Assembly: GCF_013074385.2 (NCBI RefSeq)
Contig: NZ_JABEYA020000008.1
Location: forward strand, 27,200 to 91,199
Reading direction: 5' to 3'
DNA: 64,000 nt
DNA from: Vibrio ostreicida
GTDB taxonomy: Bacteria > Pseudomonadota > Gammaproteobacteria > Enterobacterales > Vibrionaceae
Shown: positions 17,835 through 27,800 of the stretch, in pieces
Layout of the letters: the number at the start of each line of letters is the position of its first letter
How positions within the stretch are numbered: position 1 is the first letter of the stretch
Notes under the pieces: generated by a model
Databases searched by the model: none
Seen by the model: only the letters and a program-made list of their open reading frames with translations
Told to the model about the DNA's origin: nothing
Made by a program: the position numbers and the translations under genes

Positions 17835-19079
17835 ATGATAAAGATCAGATTATTTTTTGCTGGCTTAATAATGATGGTCCCTGCTTTAATACAAGCAGCC
17901 CCATTAAACATACAGGGCGTAAGCGCGAGCAACACTTCTCAAGTTCAGGCAAACCAAACCTATACCTATGTCCGATGCTGGTACAGACCGGCTCACAATC
18001 ACGATGATCCTTCCACTGATTGGGAATGGGCAAAAGACGAGCATGGTGACAACTACACCATAGAAGGCTATTGGTGGTCGTCAGTTTCATTCAAGAATAT
18101 GTTTTTTACTCAAACGAGCCAAAACGAAATCGAACAACGATGCATAGATACTTTAGGTGTCACTCACGCCTCAGCGGATATTCTTTATTATGCTTCGGAT
18201 AACCGATTTTCGTACAACCACAGTATCTGGACGAACGACATGTCTCCTAATGCGAAGATCAACCGTATTATCGCGTTTGGTGACAGCTTGTCTGATACAG
18301 GAAACTTGTACAACGGCTCTCAATGGGTATTCCCTAACCGAGATTCATGGTTTTTGGGGCACTTTTCCAATGGATTAGTTTGGACAGAATACCTAGCCAA
18401 GAGTAAAGAGGTCCCACTGTATAATTGGTCCGTAGGCGGTGCTGCAGGCACCAATCAATACGTCGCGTTAACCGGAATATACGATCAGGTCACCTCTTTC
18501 CTAACCTATATGAAGATGGCCAAGCACTATAATCCGGACAACAGCTTAATCACATTGGAGTTCGGTTTAAATGACTTCATGAATTACCAACGAGAGGTTG
18601 CAGACGTCAAGGCCGACCTTAGCAGTGCCCTCATTCGACTGACCGAAACCGGTACCCGAAATATACTGTTATTCACGTTACCCGATGCCACTAAAGCCCC
18701 TCAATTCAAATACACAACACCTGAGACAGTGGCCACGGTTAGACAAAAAATTATTGATTTTAATGCCTTTATCGCCGAGCAAGCACTGCTGTATCAAGAT
18801 AAAGGACTCAATGTTGTTCTCTACGATGCCCATGATACTTTTGAAAAAATCACCACTCATCCGCAGCAGCATGGTTTCGAGAACTCAACCGAGCCTTGTT
18901 TGAATATCAACAGAAATTCATCCATGGACTATCTCTATCGCCATGATCTTACGGATGATTGTGCCTATCACGGATCAGACAAATACGTGTTTTGGGGCGT
19001 AACTCACCCCACCACCGCGACGCATCAATACATCGCTGACCACATTATTCAAACCAAACTGGGTCAATTCAATTTTTAA
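17835..19079 (+). CDS. tlh: thermolabile haemolysin / secreted GDSL (SGNH) phospholipase
   Basis: This is a secreted phospholipase A/lecithinase of the Vibrio TLH family (414 residues; V. parahaemolyticus TLH is about 418). Order: signal peptide (1-22, ending QAA), an N-terminal beta-rich domain to about 135, then the SGNH hydrolase. Block I is FGDSLSDTGN with nucleophile S151, block III is EFGLNDF, and the catalytic His is H391 in GVTHPTT. The acidic residue normally three before the His is G388 (WGVTH instead of WDVTH). The V. vulnificus homologue with Gly here was reported to use a Ser-His-chloride triad. AGAGGAAG precedes the ATG at 17835. It is monocistronic, between hairpins. Confidence 0.93.
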   Translation: MIKIRLFFAGLIMMVPALIQAAPLNIQGVSASNTSQVQANQTYTYVRCWYRPAHNHDDPSTDWEWAKDEHGDNYTIEGYWWSSVSFKNMFFTQTSQNEIEQRCIDTLGVTHASADILYYASDNRFSYNHSIWTNDMSPNAKINRIIAFGDSLSDTGNLYNGSQWVFPNRDSWFLGHFSNGLVWTEYLAKSKEVPLYNWSVGGAAGTNQYVALTGIYDQVTSFLTYMKMAKHYNPDNSLITLEFGLNDFMNYQREVADVKADLSSALIRLTETGTRNILLFTLPDATKAPQFKYTTPETVATVRQKIIDFNAFIAEQALLYQDKGLNVVLYDAHDTFEKITTHPQQHGFENSTEPCLNINRNSSMDYLYRHDLTDDCAYHGSDKYVFWGVTHPTTATHQYIADHIIQTKLGQFNF

Positions 19080-19085
19080 CAACGC

Positions 19086-19110
19086 GGTGAGGCCAGCAGC
19101 TGGCCTCACC
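19086..19110 (+). terminator. hairpin after tlh
   Basis: An 11-bp perfect inverted repeat GGTGAGGCCAG/CTGGCCTCACC with a 3-base loop lies 6 bases after the tlh stop. There is no T tract, so it is either a weak terminator or an mRNA 3'-end stabiliser. Confidence 0.55.
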
Positions 19111-19160
19111 GATCAATGACAGCTTCTTGATGGCCTTCAACCACCGACGTTCGCGGGTGA

Positions 19161-19859
19161 TTACACGTCACTGAGTGCGGCTTTCGCCGCCGCCAGCGCA
19201 TGAATTTTTGCCGTATCAAACAACGGCATATGGGAATCCCCTTCTCCAATCAACAACCCAATTTCTGTACACCCAAGAATGACACCTTGTGCACCTAATT
19301 CGGCCAAATCGTCAATAATCGCTTTGTAATCATCTTTAGACATGGTATTAATTTTGCCCAAACATAGCTCGTTGTATATCACATCATGCACGAGTCGACG
19401 TTGCACGCCATTTGGTACAATCACTTCAATACCAAACTTTTCTGTTAAACGTTGCTTATAAAACATCTGCTCCATAGTGAATGAGGTACCAAGCAACCCA
19501 ACTTTACTGATATTATTCTCTCGCAATACCTGCCCTGTTGCGTCGGCAATATGCAGTAACGGGAGAGACGTCGCTTCTTCCACCTCATTGGCAACTTTGT
19601 GCATCGTATTGGTCGCAATCACAATAAAGTCCGCCCCTGCTCTTTCCAGTGACTTTGCCGCTTCACTCAAGATCACCGCAGTTTCTCCCCAATTGCCCTG
19701 ATGTTGTAACCGCTCAATTTCGGCAAAATCGACGCTGTTTAGAATCAATTTCGCACTGTGTAATCCACCTTGAAGCTCATTGATCGTTCGGTTGATATGA
19801 TGGTAATACGTTGCGGTTGATTCCCAGCTCATGCCACCAATAATGCCAATTGTTTTCAT
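19161..19859 (-). CDS. aspartate/glutamate racemase family protein (YgeA-like) lacking the first catalytic Cys
   Basis: The 232-residue protein belongs to the PLP-independent Asp/Glu racemase family and resembles E. coli YgeA throughout (IGGMSWEST, GGLHSA, TNTMHKVA, HIADATG, GCTEIGLL). The family uses two cysteines as acid and base. The second is present in GCTE, but the first, which lies in CTNTMHK of YgeA, is Ala82 here (ATNTMHK; codon GCG). Racemisation by the usual two-base mechanism should therefore fail; it could be inactive, one-base, or a binding protein. The ATG at 19859 follows AAAGGAGCAGGG; an in-frame start 33 bases upstream is not needed. No partner gene is adjacent. Confidence 0.85.
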   Translation of the reverse strand: MKTIGIIGGMSWESTATYYHHINRTINELQGGLHSAKLILNSVDFAEIERLQHQGNWGETAVILSEAAKSLERAGADFIVIATNTMHKVANEVEEATSLPLLHIADATGQVLRENNISKVGLLGTSFTMEQMFYKQRLTEKFGIEVIVPNGVQRRLVHDVIYNELCLGKINTMSKDDYKAIIDDLAELGAQGVILGCTEIGLLIGEGDSHMPLFDTAKIHALAAAKAALSDV

Positions 19860-19949
19860 CCCTGCTCCTTTGTTCGATTCCAAATTAGCCACCGTCGCCC
19901 CATGCGCTGATGCATAGTGAACACGTCCTAGCCCAATTAATCAAAGCAA

Positions 19950-19980
19950 TAAAAAAACCCCGAGTCAATGGCTCAGGGTC
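19950..19980 (-). terminator. Rho-independent terminator of the pha operon
   Basis: On the minus strand a stem CCCTGAG/CTCGGGG (one G-T pair) with a 7-base loop is followed by seven T residues, about 25 bases after the phaC stop. Confidence 0.88.
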
Positions 19981-20002
19981 TTGTTTATTTCGCTCTTATC
20001 AA

Positions 20003-21787
20003 TCAGTTGGTGACCGTTTCTTTCACCGGAAGTACCTGCTTAACGTAGTCACCAGGTGCGGAGCCCATTACTGTAAATTGTTCACTCCCTACCATAAACG
20101 GTTCAACTTGCTCGCTTGGGTTAAAACTCAAAAGCCAGTCATGCCAATGGACCCACCAAGAACCTTCAGTATGTTTCGCATTGCTCAACCATTCATCGGC
20201 TTTTTCATCTAGGTTATCATTGGTCCAGAAACCATATTTGTTCTTAAGCGGATGATTCACAATACCGGCAATATGCCCAGACTCACCCAGAACGAACGTT
20301 TTGTTGCCCCCAACATTGAGCGCACCACGATAAGTCCCTTGCCATAGCGCAATATGGTCTTCCTTCGTCGAAACAAAGTAGCTAGGAATTTTTATCTTAT
20401 TGAGATCAATCCAAACACCACCAATTTTGACACCTTTATCTTCGATCAACTTGTTATTGAGGTATAGATCTCTCAACATAAAGTTGTGACACGCCGAACT
20501 CACATTGGTGCTGTCGCTATTCCAGTATAACAAGTCAAAATCGACAGGGCTTTTACCTTTGAGATAATTATCAACGTAATAATTCCAGTACAAACTATTT
20601 TCACGCAGCAAGCTGAACGTCACGCTGAGAGAGCGCCCATCCATATACCCTTTGGACTTATTCTGAGCTTCAATGGCGCTCACAATGGTTTCGTTGATGT
20701 AGGCCCCGACTTCGCCTGGTTGAGAAAAGTCCAATAGCGTAGTGAAAAACGTTGCACTCTTAATGCGCTTTTTCATTCGCTTTGCTGCGTAATAAGCGAT
20801 GGTACTGGCCAACACGGTACCACCAATGCAGTAACCTGCTGCGTTGATTTGCTCCTGACCCGTAATGTCTTCTATCGCCGATACGGCTTTTGCCACCCCA
20901 TCGGTCACATAGTCCCCAAATTCCAGCTGACTTTGCTCCTTTCCTGGGTTGCGCCACGACATCATAAAGACCGAGTGACCCTGTTCAAGCAGCCAACGAA
21001 CCAATGAGTTCTTCTCACGTAGATCAAGAATATAGTATTTGTTGACAAACGGTGGCACGATCAAGAGCGGCGTCGCATTCACTTTTTCGGTCAGCGGTCG
21101 ATATTGAATCAGTTCAAACAGTTCATTGCGAAAAACCACATCACCTGGCGTATTGGCAACATCAATTCCGACTCTGAACGCATTGTTGTTTGTCATGCGT
21201 ATTTTAAGAATATCGGCGCTTGACTCGACATCTTCTTTTAGTTGCTCCAAACCAGCGAGAAGGTTTTCTCCATTCTGTTCCAGAGTCATCTTGAGAAGTT
21301 CAGGGTTCGTCGCAATATAGTTGCTTGGGGACATTGCATTGATTGCTTGACGAGAAAAGAAAATCAGTCTCTCTTTGGCTTTTTCGTCCAACCCCTCGAT
21401 ACTATCGATAGTCTCTAAATATGTTTTACTAAACAGTAAGTACGACTGTTTAATAAAATTGTAGAACACATCATTATGCCAGTCTTCATTGGTGAATCTT
21501 TTGTCACCTTTATCAGCTTCAACAACGGACTCGCTGTTTTTGGCCAACGCAACGTTTTGCCAGATTTCTAGTTGCTGCTGCCACCATTGTGCCTGAATTT
21601 TCAGCAGGGCTGCGGGCTGATTAGCCGCGCTTTCGAAGAGTTTTGTTGTGTCTTCAAAACTCACTTCTTGCATGGCTTTGTTGAGCGGAGAGTTAACGGC
21701 TTCCCTGCTTGTTTCAAGCTCTTCCCACCACTTTTGATTGGTTTCCTGAAGCTTCACAAGGTAGTCCGAAAAGAAGTGTTGGTACAT
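20003..21787 (-). CDS. phaC: class I polyhydroxyalkanoate synthase
   Basis: PhaC polymerises 3-hydroxyacyl-CoA into PHA on the surface of intracellular granules. The lipase-like box is GYCIGG with nucleophile C320 (C319 in Ralstonia PhaC). The PhaC N-terminal domain, the alpha/beta-hydrolase core and the late GHIAGIVNHP block with the catalytic His are all present. Length of 594 residues and absence of a phaE gene indicate class I. The ATG at 21787 follows TAGGAG. It is last in the phaB-phaA-phaP-phaC order, separated from phaP by a hairpin that may lower its expression relative to phasin. Confidence 0.95.
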   Translation of the reverse strand: MYQHFFSDYLVKLQETNQKWWEELETSREAVNSPLNKAMQEVSFEDTTKLFESAANQPAALLKIQAQWWQQQLEIWQNVALAKNSESVVEADKGDKRFTNEDWHNDVFYNFIKQSYLLFSKTYLETIDSIEGLDEKAKERLIFFSRQAINAMSPSNYIATNPELLKMTLEQNGENLLAGLEQLKEDVESSADILKIRMTNNNAFRVGIDVANTPGDVVFRNELFELIQYRPLTEKVNATPLLIVPPFVNKYYILDLREKNSLVRWLLEQGHSVFMMSWRNPGKEQSQLEFGDYVTDGVAKAVSAIEDITGQEQINAAGYCIGGTVLASTIAYYAAKRMKKRIKSATFFTTLLDFSQPGEVGAYINETIVSAIEAQNKSKGYMDGRSLSVTFSLLRENSLYWNYYVDNYLKGKSPVDFDLLYWNSDSTNVSSACHNFMLRDLYLNNKLIEDKGVKIGGVWIDLNKIKIPSYFVSTKEDHIALWQGTYRGALNVGGNKTFVLGESGHIAGIVNHPLKNKYGFWTNDNLDEKADEWLSNAKHTEGSWWVHWHDWLLSFNPSEQVEPFMVGSEQFTVMGSAPGDYVKQVLPVKETVTN

Positions 21788-21811
21788 TTTTCTACTCCTA
21801 TGATCGGAAAA

Positions 21812-21831
21812 ATACCGCCCGAAGGCGGCAA
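21812..21831 (-). terminator. intercistronic hairpin between phaP and phaC
   Basis: On the minus strand GCCGCC-TTCG-GGCGG forms a short GC-rich stem with a stable UUCG loop, followed by TATTTTT. It sits 10 bases after the phaP stop and about 25 bases before phaC, so it is probably a partial terminator or 3' stabiliser. Confidence 0.6.
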
Positions 21832-21840
21832 AAATCAGTG

Positions 21841-22188
21841 TTATGCCGGTGTCACTGTCTTAAGGTTTTCCGTCGTTAGATTATCAACATCATCTTTGAA
21901 CTCTTTTGCAATTGATTGAAGTTTGTTGCTATCGTCCATCATTTGCTGAGAGAGTTTCGTTAACACTGACAACTGCTGACCGTTGAATGCGGTCAAAGAC
22001 GTCACGTCTTTGATTTCAGTCGCCGCCTTCATCTGCGTCAAGCCCATTTCACTATAAGTACGAATCGCATTAAGTTGGAGCTCAGTTAATACTTCAACAT
22101 TCTTGGTCATGAGTTTATTGAACTTCGCATAAGGTTCAAATGTCTTTTCTGTTTGATCAGTAAATGATTTGAAAAAATCAGTATACAT
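21841..22188 (-). CDS. phaP: phasin family granule protein
   Basis: This is a 115-residue helical, amphipathic protein of the phasin_2 type, which coats PHA granules. The sequence (MYTDFFKSFTDQTEKTFEPY, then repeated hydrophobic heptads) has no enzyme motif, and its position between phaA and phaC supports the call. GGAGAAAGACCT precedes the ATG at 22188. Phasins are usually made in far larger amounts than synthase, and the hairpin just downstream could help achieve this. Confidence 0.88.
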   Translation of the reverse strand: MYTDFFKSFTDQTEKTFEPYAKFNKLMTKNVEVLTELQLNAIRTYSEMGLTQMKAATEIKDVTSLTAFNGQQLSVLTKLSQQMMDDSNKLQSIAKEFKDDVDNLTTENLKTVTPA

Positions 22189-22246
22189 AGGTCTTTCTCC
22201 TGGCTAGATTTTATATGACTCGCTTAATCACTTTTCACAAAAAACA

Positions 22247-23455
22247 TTAAGCGATTGATTTAATTAATATTGCAGTGCCCATGCCACCACCAACACAAAG
22301 GGAAGCGACTCCGTAGTCGCCCTGAATTCTGTTGAGCTCATGCACGAGGGAAACGATGATGCGGTTGCCTGATGCACCCAGTGGGTGACCCAGTGCGATC
22401 GCTCCACCATTAACATTCGCTTTGTCCAAAATAGAGCTAACACCAACTTCATGATTCTCAGCAAGTTTATGGATAACGCCTAGCGCTTGCGCCGCAAAGG
22501 CTTCGTTGAGCTCATAAACATCAATATCACCCAAATTGATGCCCGCTTTGGTTACCGCCTGAGTCACGGCCTCTACTGGACCAAGTCCCATTACTTTTGG
22601 ATCAATACCAGACTGCGCATAACTGACGATTTCAGCCAGAGGCTTAAGGCCATGCGCTTTAACCGCGGATTCACTGACCACAATCACTGCACTGGCACCA
22701 TCGTTTATGCCGGATGCATTACCAGCGGTTACCGTACCTTCTTTTTCGAACGCTGGACGTAGCTTTTCTAAACCAGCTAGAGTGGCACTCGCTTTAGGGT
22801 ATTCATCGGTATCAAATACCTTTGTTTCCTTACGTTGTTTGACTTCAACCGCGACGATTTCATCTTTGAACTTGCCCGCTTCTATGGCGGTGGCCGCCTT
22901 CATTTGACTCGACAGCGCATATTCATCTTGCTGAGCACGACTGACTCCAACCATCTGAGCGACGTTTTCCGCCGTTTTCCCCATATGGTACTGGTTATAA
23001 ACATCCGTTAAGCCATCATTAATTAACAAATCGGTTAAGGACAGGTTGCCCATTTTGTGTCCATCGCGCATCGTACTAGGCACAGAAAATGGAATTTGTG
23101 ACATAACCTCAACCCCAGCAGCAACCACGACCGAAGCGTCACCCGCACGTATATGGCTAACCGCATCCATCACGGTTTTCATTCCACTGCCACACACCAT
23201 ATTCAGGCTATAAGCCGGAACAGAATCTGGAATACCGGCGTAGAGAGAGGCTTGACGACCAACCCCCATTCCCTGACCAGCACCAATCACATTACCAACA
23301 ATGACCTCGTCAACACGATCCGCGTCAAGACTGGCTTGTTCCAAGGCTGCCTTGATAGCAATAGAACCAAGAAGACCAGCGGACATATCTTTAAGAGAGC
23401 CTCCGAAAGAGCCAATAGGCGTGCGCTTTGCTGCAACGATATAAACTTTTTCCAT
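22247..23455 (-). CDS. phaA: acetyl-CoA C-acetyltransferase (beta-ketothiolase)
   Basis: PhaA condenses two acetyl-CoA to acetoacetyl-CoA, the first step of PHB synthesis. The catalytic nucleophile is C88 in NMVCGSGMK. The GHPLGASG block holds the His and CVGGGMG holds the second Cys. Length of 402 residues is slightly longer than typical (about 393). The ATG at 23455 starts MEKVYIVAAKRTPIG, a standard thiolase beginning, and lies 14 bases after phaB. Confidence 0.95.
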   Translation of the reverse strand: MEKVYIVAAKRTPIGSFGGSLKDMSAGLLGSIAIKAALEQASLDADRVDEVIVGNVIGAGQGMGVGRQASLYAGIPDSVPAYSLNMVCGSGMKTVMDAVSHIRAGDASVVVAAGVEVMSQIPFSVPSTMRDGHKMGNLSLTDLLINDGLTDVYNQYHMGKTAENVAQMVGVSRAQQDEYALSSQMKAATAIEAGKFKDEIVAVEVKQRKETKVFDTDEYPKASATLAGLEKLRPAFEKEGTVTAGNASGINDGASAVIVVSESAVKAHGLKPLAEIVSYAQSGIDPKVMGLGPVEAVTQAVTKAGINLGDIDVYELNEAFAAQALGVIHKLAENHEVGVSSILDKANVNGGAIALGHPLGASGNRIIVSLVHELNRIQGDYGVASLCVGGGMGTAILIKSIA

Positions 23456-23469
23456 CTCTATGATTTCCT

Positions 23470-24210
23470 TTAATGCATGTATAAGCCGCCGTTGACCGAC
23501 AGCGTTTCACCCGTTATGTATGCACCTGCATCGCTGACCAAGAAAGACACCGACTTGGCGATTTCTTCAGGCGTTGCAAGACGCTTCATAGGAATTTGAG
23601 CTTTAATAGAATCAAGCACTTCAGGCTTCATTTGCTCAACCATTGGGGTTCCAGTATAGCCCGGTGCTACCACGTTCACCGTCACGCCGCTTCTTGCTCC
23701 CTCAGCCGCAAGAGCCTTAGAAAATCCAATCATGCCAGCTTTAGCTGCCGAATAATTGGTTTGGCCAAACTGGCCTTTAAGCCCATTGACAGAAGATATG
23801 TTGATCACTCGGCCATTGCCCTTTTCACACATGGCTGAAAACAAGGGTTGAGTCACGTTAAATACGCTGTTCAAATTGGTATCGATAACCTCTTTCCACG
23901 CGGATGATGCCATTTTCTTAAAGACACTATCCCGAGTAATTCCCGCATTATTGACAACAACATCGACTGTGCCTTCTTCTTCCAACAACTGAGATAAACG
24001 CTGCGCGCACTCATCGGTATTAGTCACATCCAACTCAAACAGACGAACTTGGTCTTCAGAGAAACCTTTCTCTCTAAACCATTCCAATGCACATTGGTAA
24101 CTACCTGTGCAATACGTGGCAATAATGCGATAACCATCATCCACCAACTGGGTGGAAATTGCAGAACCGATCCCACCTTTTGACCCCGTAATCAGAGCGA
24201 GTTTTTTCAT
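23470..24210 (-). CDS. phaB: acetoacetyl-CoA reductase (SDR family)
   Basis: PhaB reduces acetoacetyl-CoA to (R)-3-hydroxybutyryl-CoA with NADPH. It has the SDR cofactor motif TGSKGGIG at residues 8-15, NNAG near 90, and catalytic Ser, Tyr and Lys (INISSVNG, then YSAAK). Length of 246 residues is the norm. It is the first gene of phaBAPC, so the operon promoter must lie upstream in the AT-rich region from 24211. Confidence 0.94.
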   Translation of the reverse strand: MKKLALITGSKGGIGSAISTQLVDDGYRIIATYCTGSYQCALEWFREKGFSEDQVRLFELDVTNTDECAQRLSQLLEEEGTVDVVVNNAGITRDSVFKKMASSAWKEVIDTNLNSVFNVTQPLFSAMCEKGNGRVINISSVNGLKGQFGQTNYSAAKAGMIGFSKALAAEGARSGVTVNVVAPGYTGTPMVEQMKPEVLDSIKAQIPMKRLATPEEIAKSVSFLVSDAGAYITGETLSVNGGLYMH

Positions 24211-24839
24211 TAAGAGACTCCATCCTTAACAGCAATGTAATATTTTCATTCGTTATTATTTAGATACTATTCAAATCACCATCCAAGGTTATTAACAATA
24301 TCGAAATTAGAGCTTATTCTTTCCTGCTTACTTGCCTATTAAACTAATATCTAAATATTACACTTCAAACACTTTGTTAATTTAGTTCTATAAAGTTGAA
24401 CGGGATCGCATTCGGAATGAAATGTTGCTCTTTTGTTATTTTTACATATCCCTTTGTTTTTAAAGGTTTTTATGTTATTACTCGTATTATCAACAAAATA
24501 TAAATCTCTGTTTTTTATCCATATTTTCAATTTATACGTATTTCATCACTCTTTGGAATCTTTGCAACCTCAGTACTTTTCCACATCTATAGGACTACTT
24601 AAGATGGAGAAATGATCTATGTGAAAATATAATCACTTAGATTACCGTATATGATACCACTAATGATTTTAACAATTAAACCCATAATCAACTGGTTATT
24701 CGAGATGCCAATTCCATTCAATTATCTGATAATAAAAAGGTAAATTCTTTGATGGACGGAAAATATAAAATTAACAAGAAAAAATAAAAGCTCGACATCA
24801 GATGCCGAGCTTTTGAGTTTTTTGTTTTAAAATGAGTGT
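24211..24839. other. 629-base AT-rich intergenic region between phaB and the RND gene
   Basis: It holds the pha promoter region at its left end and the RND-operon terminator at its right end. A 60-codon open frame at 24433-24615 begins at TTG, has no ribosome site and is Leu/Phe-rich from AT bias, so I do not call it. No convincing operator or RNA was seen. Confidence 0.5.
24778..24814 (-). terminator. Rho-independent terminator of the RND operon
   Basis: On the minus strand AAAAGCTCG/CGAGCTTTT forms a 9-bp stem with an 11-base loop, followed by a T-rich stretch. It lies about 25 bases after the pump stop codon. Confidence 0.8.
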
Positions 24840-27800
24840 TTAGGCTGGTGCTTGTATACGGTAAAAAGTCGCAAATAATACAGGGACAACAATCAAGGTA
24901 AGAACGGTGGCAAAGCCCAATCCTGCCATAATTGTGATTGCCATAGAGCCAAAAAAGGCATCAAAAACCAACGGAATCATACCCAGAATCGTGGTGAGTG
25001 CCGCCATACTGACAGGACGGACACGTGAGATCGCACTGTCATAGACAGCATCGTAGGGCGTTTTTCCTGCTCTAAGCTCGATGTTTATTTGATCCAATAA
25101 CACGATGCCATTCTTAAGTATCATGCCACTTAAGCTCAAGAGACCTAAGAAGGCCGTAAAGCTAAAAGGCATATCGGTTAATAAAAGACCGACAGCCACA
25201 CCAATAATGGATAAAGGCACTGTGCACCAAATTACTAGGGGCTTGCGGAAGGAATTAAACAAAAGCATAGTAATCACAAACATCATCAGGTAGCCCATTG
25301 GCAGTGAGCCAAAAAGCGCATTTTGGGCATCTTTAGATGACTCATATTCACCTCCCCAACTCAGCTCGTAACCATCGGGTAATGCTAATGCCTCAACGTT
25401 GGGCTGAATTCGTGAAAATAAACTCTCTGCCGTTTCTTGGCCAAGTACATCATGGTCCGCTAAAACGGTGAGTGTTCGCTTGCGATCACGGCGTTGTATC
25501 AGGGATTCCTGCCACTCTAGACTCACACCGTCAATAACCTGCTCGACTGGGATGTAAGTCTGAAGCGAAGGGCTCCAGATCCTGACATTCGCCAAAGACT
25601 CAAAATCAACCCGCTCGTCTTCAGGCAAACGGGCGATGATGGGTAATCGATGCGTACCGTCTCTCAATAAACCAATCGGCACACCACCGAACGCCATTTG
25701 CAATGTGTTCGACAAGTCTTGTTTCGAGATCCCCAGTCGGCGTGCCTTAGACTCGTTAAACTGAGGCACTAACTCTTTGGTACGTTCACGCCAATCGTGG
25801 CGCACATTACGAGCCCCCGGATCGGCCAAGAGGATATTTTCGACTTTAGTCGCAATTGCGCGAAGTACTTTCGGATCAGGCCCTGAAATTCGAGCCTCAA
25901 TCTTTGAGGCGGGTGAGGGGCCAAATTCCATCAGCTTAAACTGAAACGTCGGCTGATAAAACATCGCTGGCAACGTTTTATCAAGCTGGGTGAGCAACGC
26001 AAACATCTTCTCCCTATCAGTTACGCGCACCTGAAGCTGGCTATAAGCTGAGTAGCTTTTCTGCGGTTCGTAAGTGAGCGCAAAGCGTTGCAGCCCTTGG
26101 CCTGTCGTGGTCGAGACAAACTCAACGTTTTGCTGTGAACGCACGTACTGCTCAACTTTTTTACTTTGTGCCAGCGTCGTTCTGATGTCCGTGCCCTCTG
26201 GCATCCACATGTCGATATAAAACATCGGCGTATTGGAAGGAGGAAAAAAGGATTGTTTGACCATACCAAATGCCACAACCGCCATCACCAACAGTCCGAT
26301 CATGCTCATGATTGTAAACCAACGAAAACGGATCGCCACCCTAAGGCCAACGCCAAATACCGTAAAGAGAACCCCTTTGTAAGGATCTACCTCTTCACCA
26401 GCGGCAGGGGCGTCAGGTTGCTTTAGTAAGAGTTCGGCAAGGAACGGCGTTAACGTCAAGGCAGTGACCCAACTTAAGAACAACGAAAAGCAAAGAACCC
26501 AAAATAAGGACCCCATAAACTCTCCGGTGGCATCTTCAGAAAGGCCAATCGGAGCAAATGCAGTGATAGCAATGACGGTCGCCCCCAGCAAAGGCCATTG
26601 TGTTTGCCGAACAATATCAACCGCAGCCTGAGTTTTCGATTTGCCTTTTTTTAGGCCGACGAGTATCCCCTCTACCACAACAATAGCGTTATCAACCAAC
26701 ATACCTAGAGCAATAATCAATGCCCCTAACGAAATGCGGTGCAGCTCGACATCATACTGCTTCATTAAAATGAAGGTGCCAAGGACGGTAAGAAGTAATA
26801 CGGCGCCAATAATCAGACCACTGCGCAGGCCCATAGCGAACAAAAGCACCACTATCACGATCGCAACCGCTTGAGCGAGGCTTACGATAAAGTCATCAAC
26901 CGAGCGATCAACTTCCCTTGCCTGATTATAAAACTCATCAATGTCTAACCCGGCAGGTTTAATACTCTCCAATGCCGCAAGTCGTGCATCAATAGCGCGT
27001 CCAACTTCAACAACATTGACCCCTGAACCAAAGGAAATCGCGAGGTTAATGGCTGGTTTGCCGTTGTACATTAGGACATTAGACGGCGTTTCTTCAACAC
27101 CCCGAGAGACAGTAGCAACATCCTTTAAGCGGATTAGGTTACCTGTATCTCTCCCATGTATGATCAGATCTTCGAGCCCTTGTTCAGTTGTCATGGTTCC
27201 GTTCGGCCGTATGATCAGTGACTGCCCATTCACCATCACTTCGCCTGAAGCCTGCACACTATTTTGCTGGCTCAGTAAAGACACTACCGTATTAAGGTCT
27301 AGATTGAACGCTGCGAGTTTCTCAAGCGACACCTCGACAAACATTTGCTCTTGCTGATCCCCCGAAATGGTCACTTTACCTACACCATCAACCAATTCGA
27401 GCTCTCGACTCAGATAGTCAGCGTATCGTTTCAGTTCGATAAAATCGTAGCCATCCCCGGTCAACATCAGCATGATGCCGTAGACATCACCGAAATCATC
27501 AAGGATCTGAAGCGAGCTGACTTCGCTCGGCAATGAGGGCCTCAGATCACTGATTTTACGCCGCATTTCATCCCAAATTTGTGGAAGTTCATCAGGCCCG
27601 TAAACCATTTCCATACTCACCATAATTTGTGACATACCAGAGGATGAAATCGACGTTATCCGGTCAATATAGGGAAGCTTACGGATTTCTTTTTCCAACG
27701 GATACGTCAATTCTTCTTCAACTTCTTGGGACGTCGCCCCCGGATAGGTTGAAATGATCATGGCATCTTTGATCGTAAAAGCAGGATCTTCGAGGCGGCC

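Noticed and set aside
24433..24615. 60-codon open frame in the phaB-RND intergenic region
   Set aside because: It starts at TTG, has no ribosome site, and its Leu/Phe/His-rich composition is what AT-rich noncoding DNA gives.
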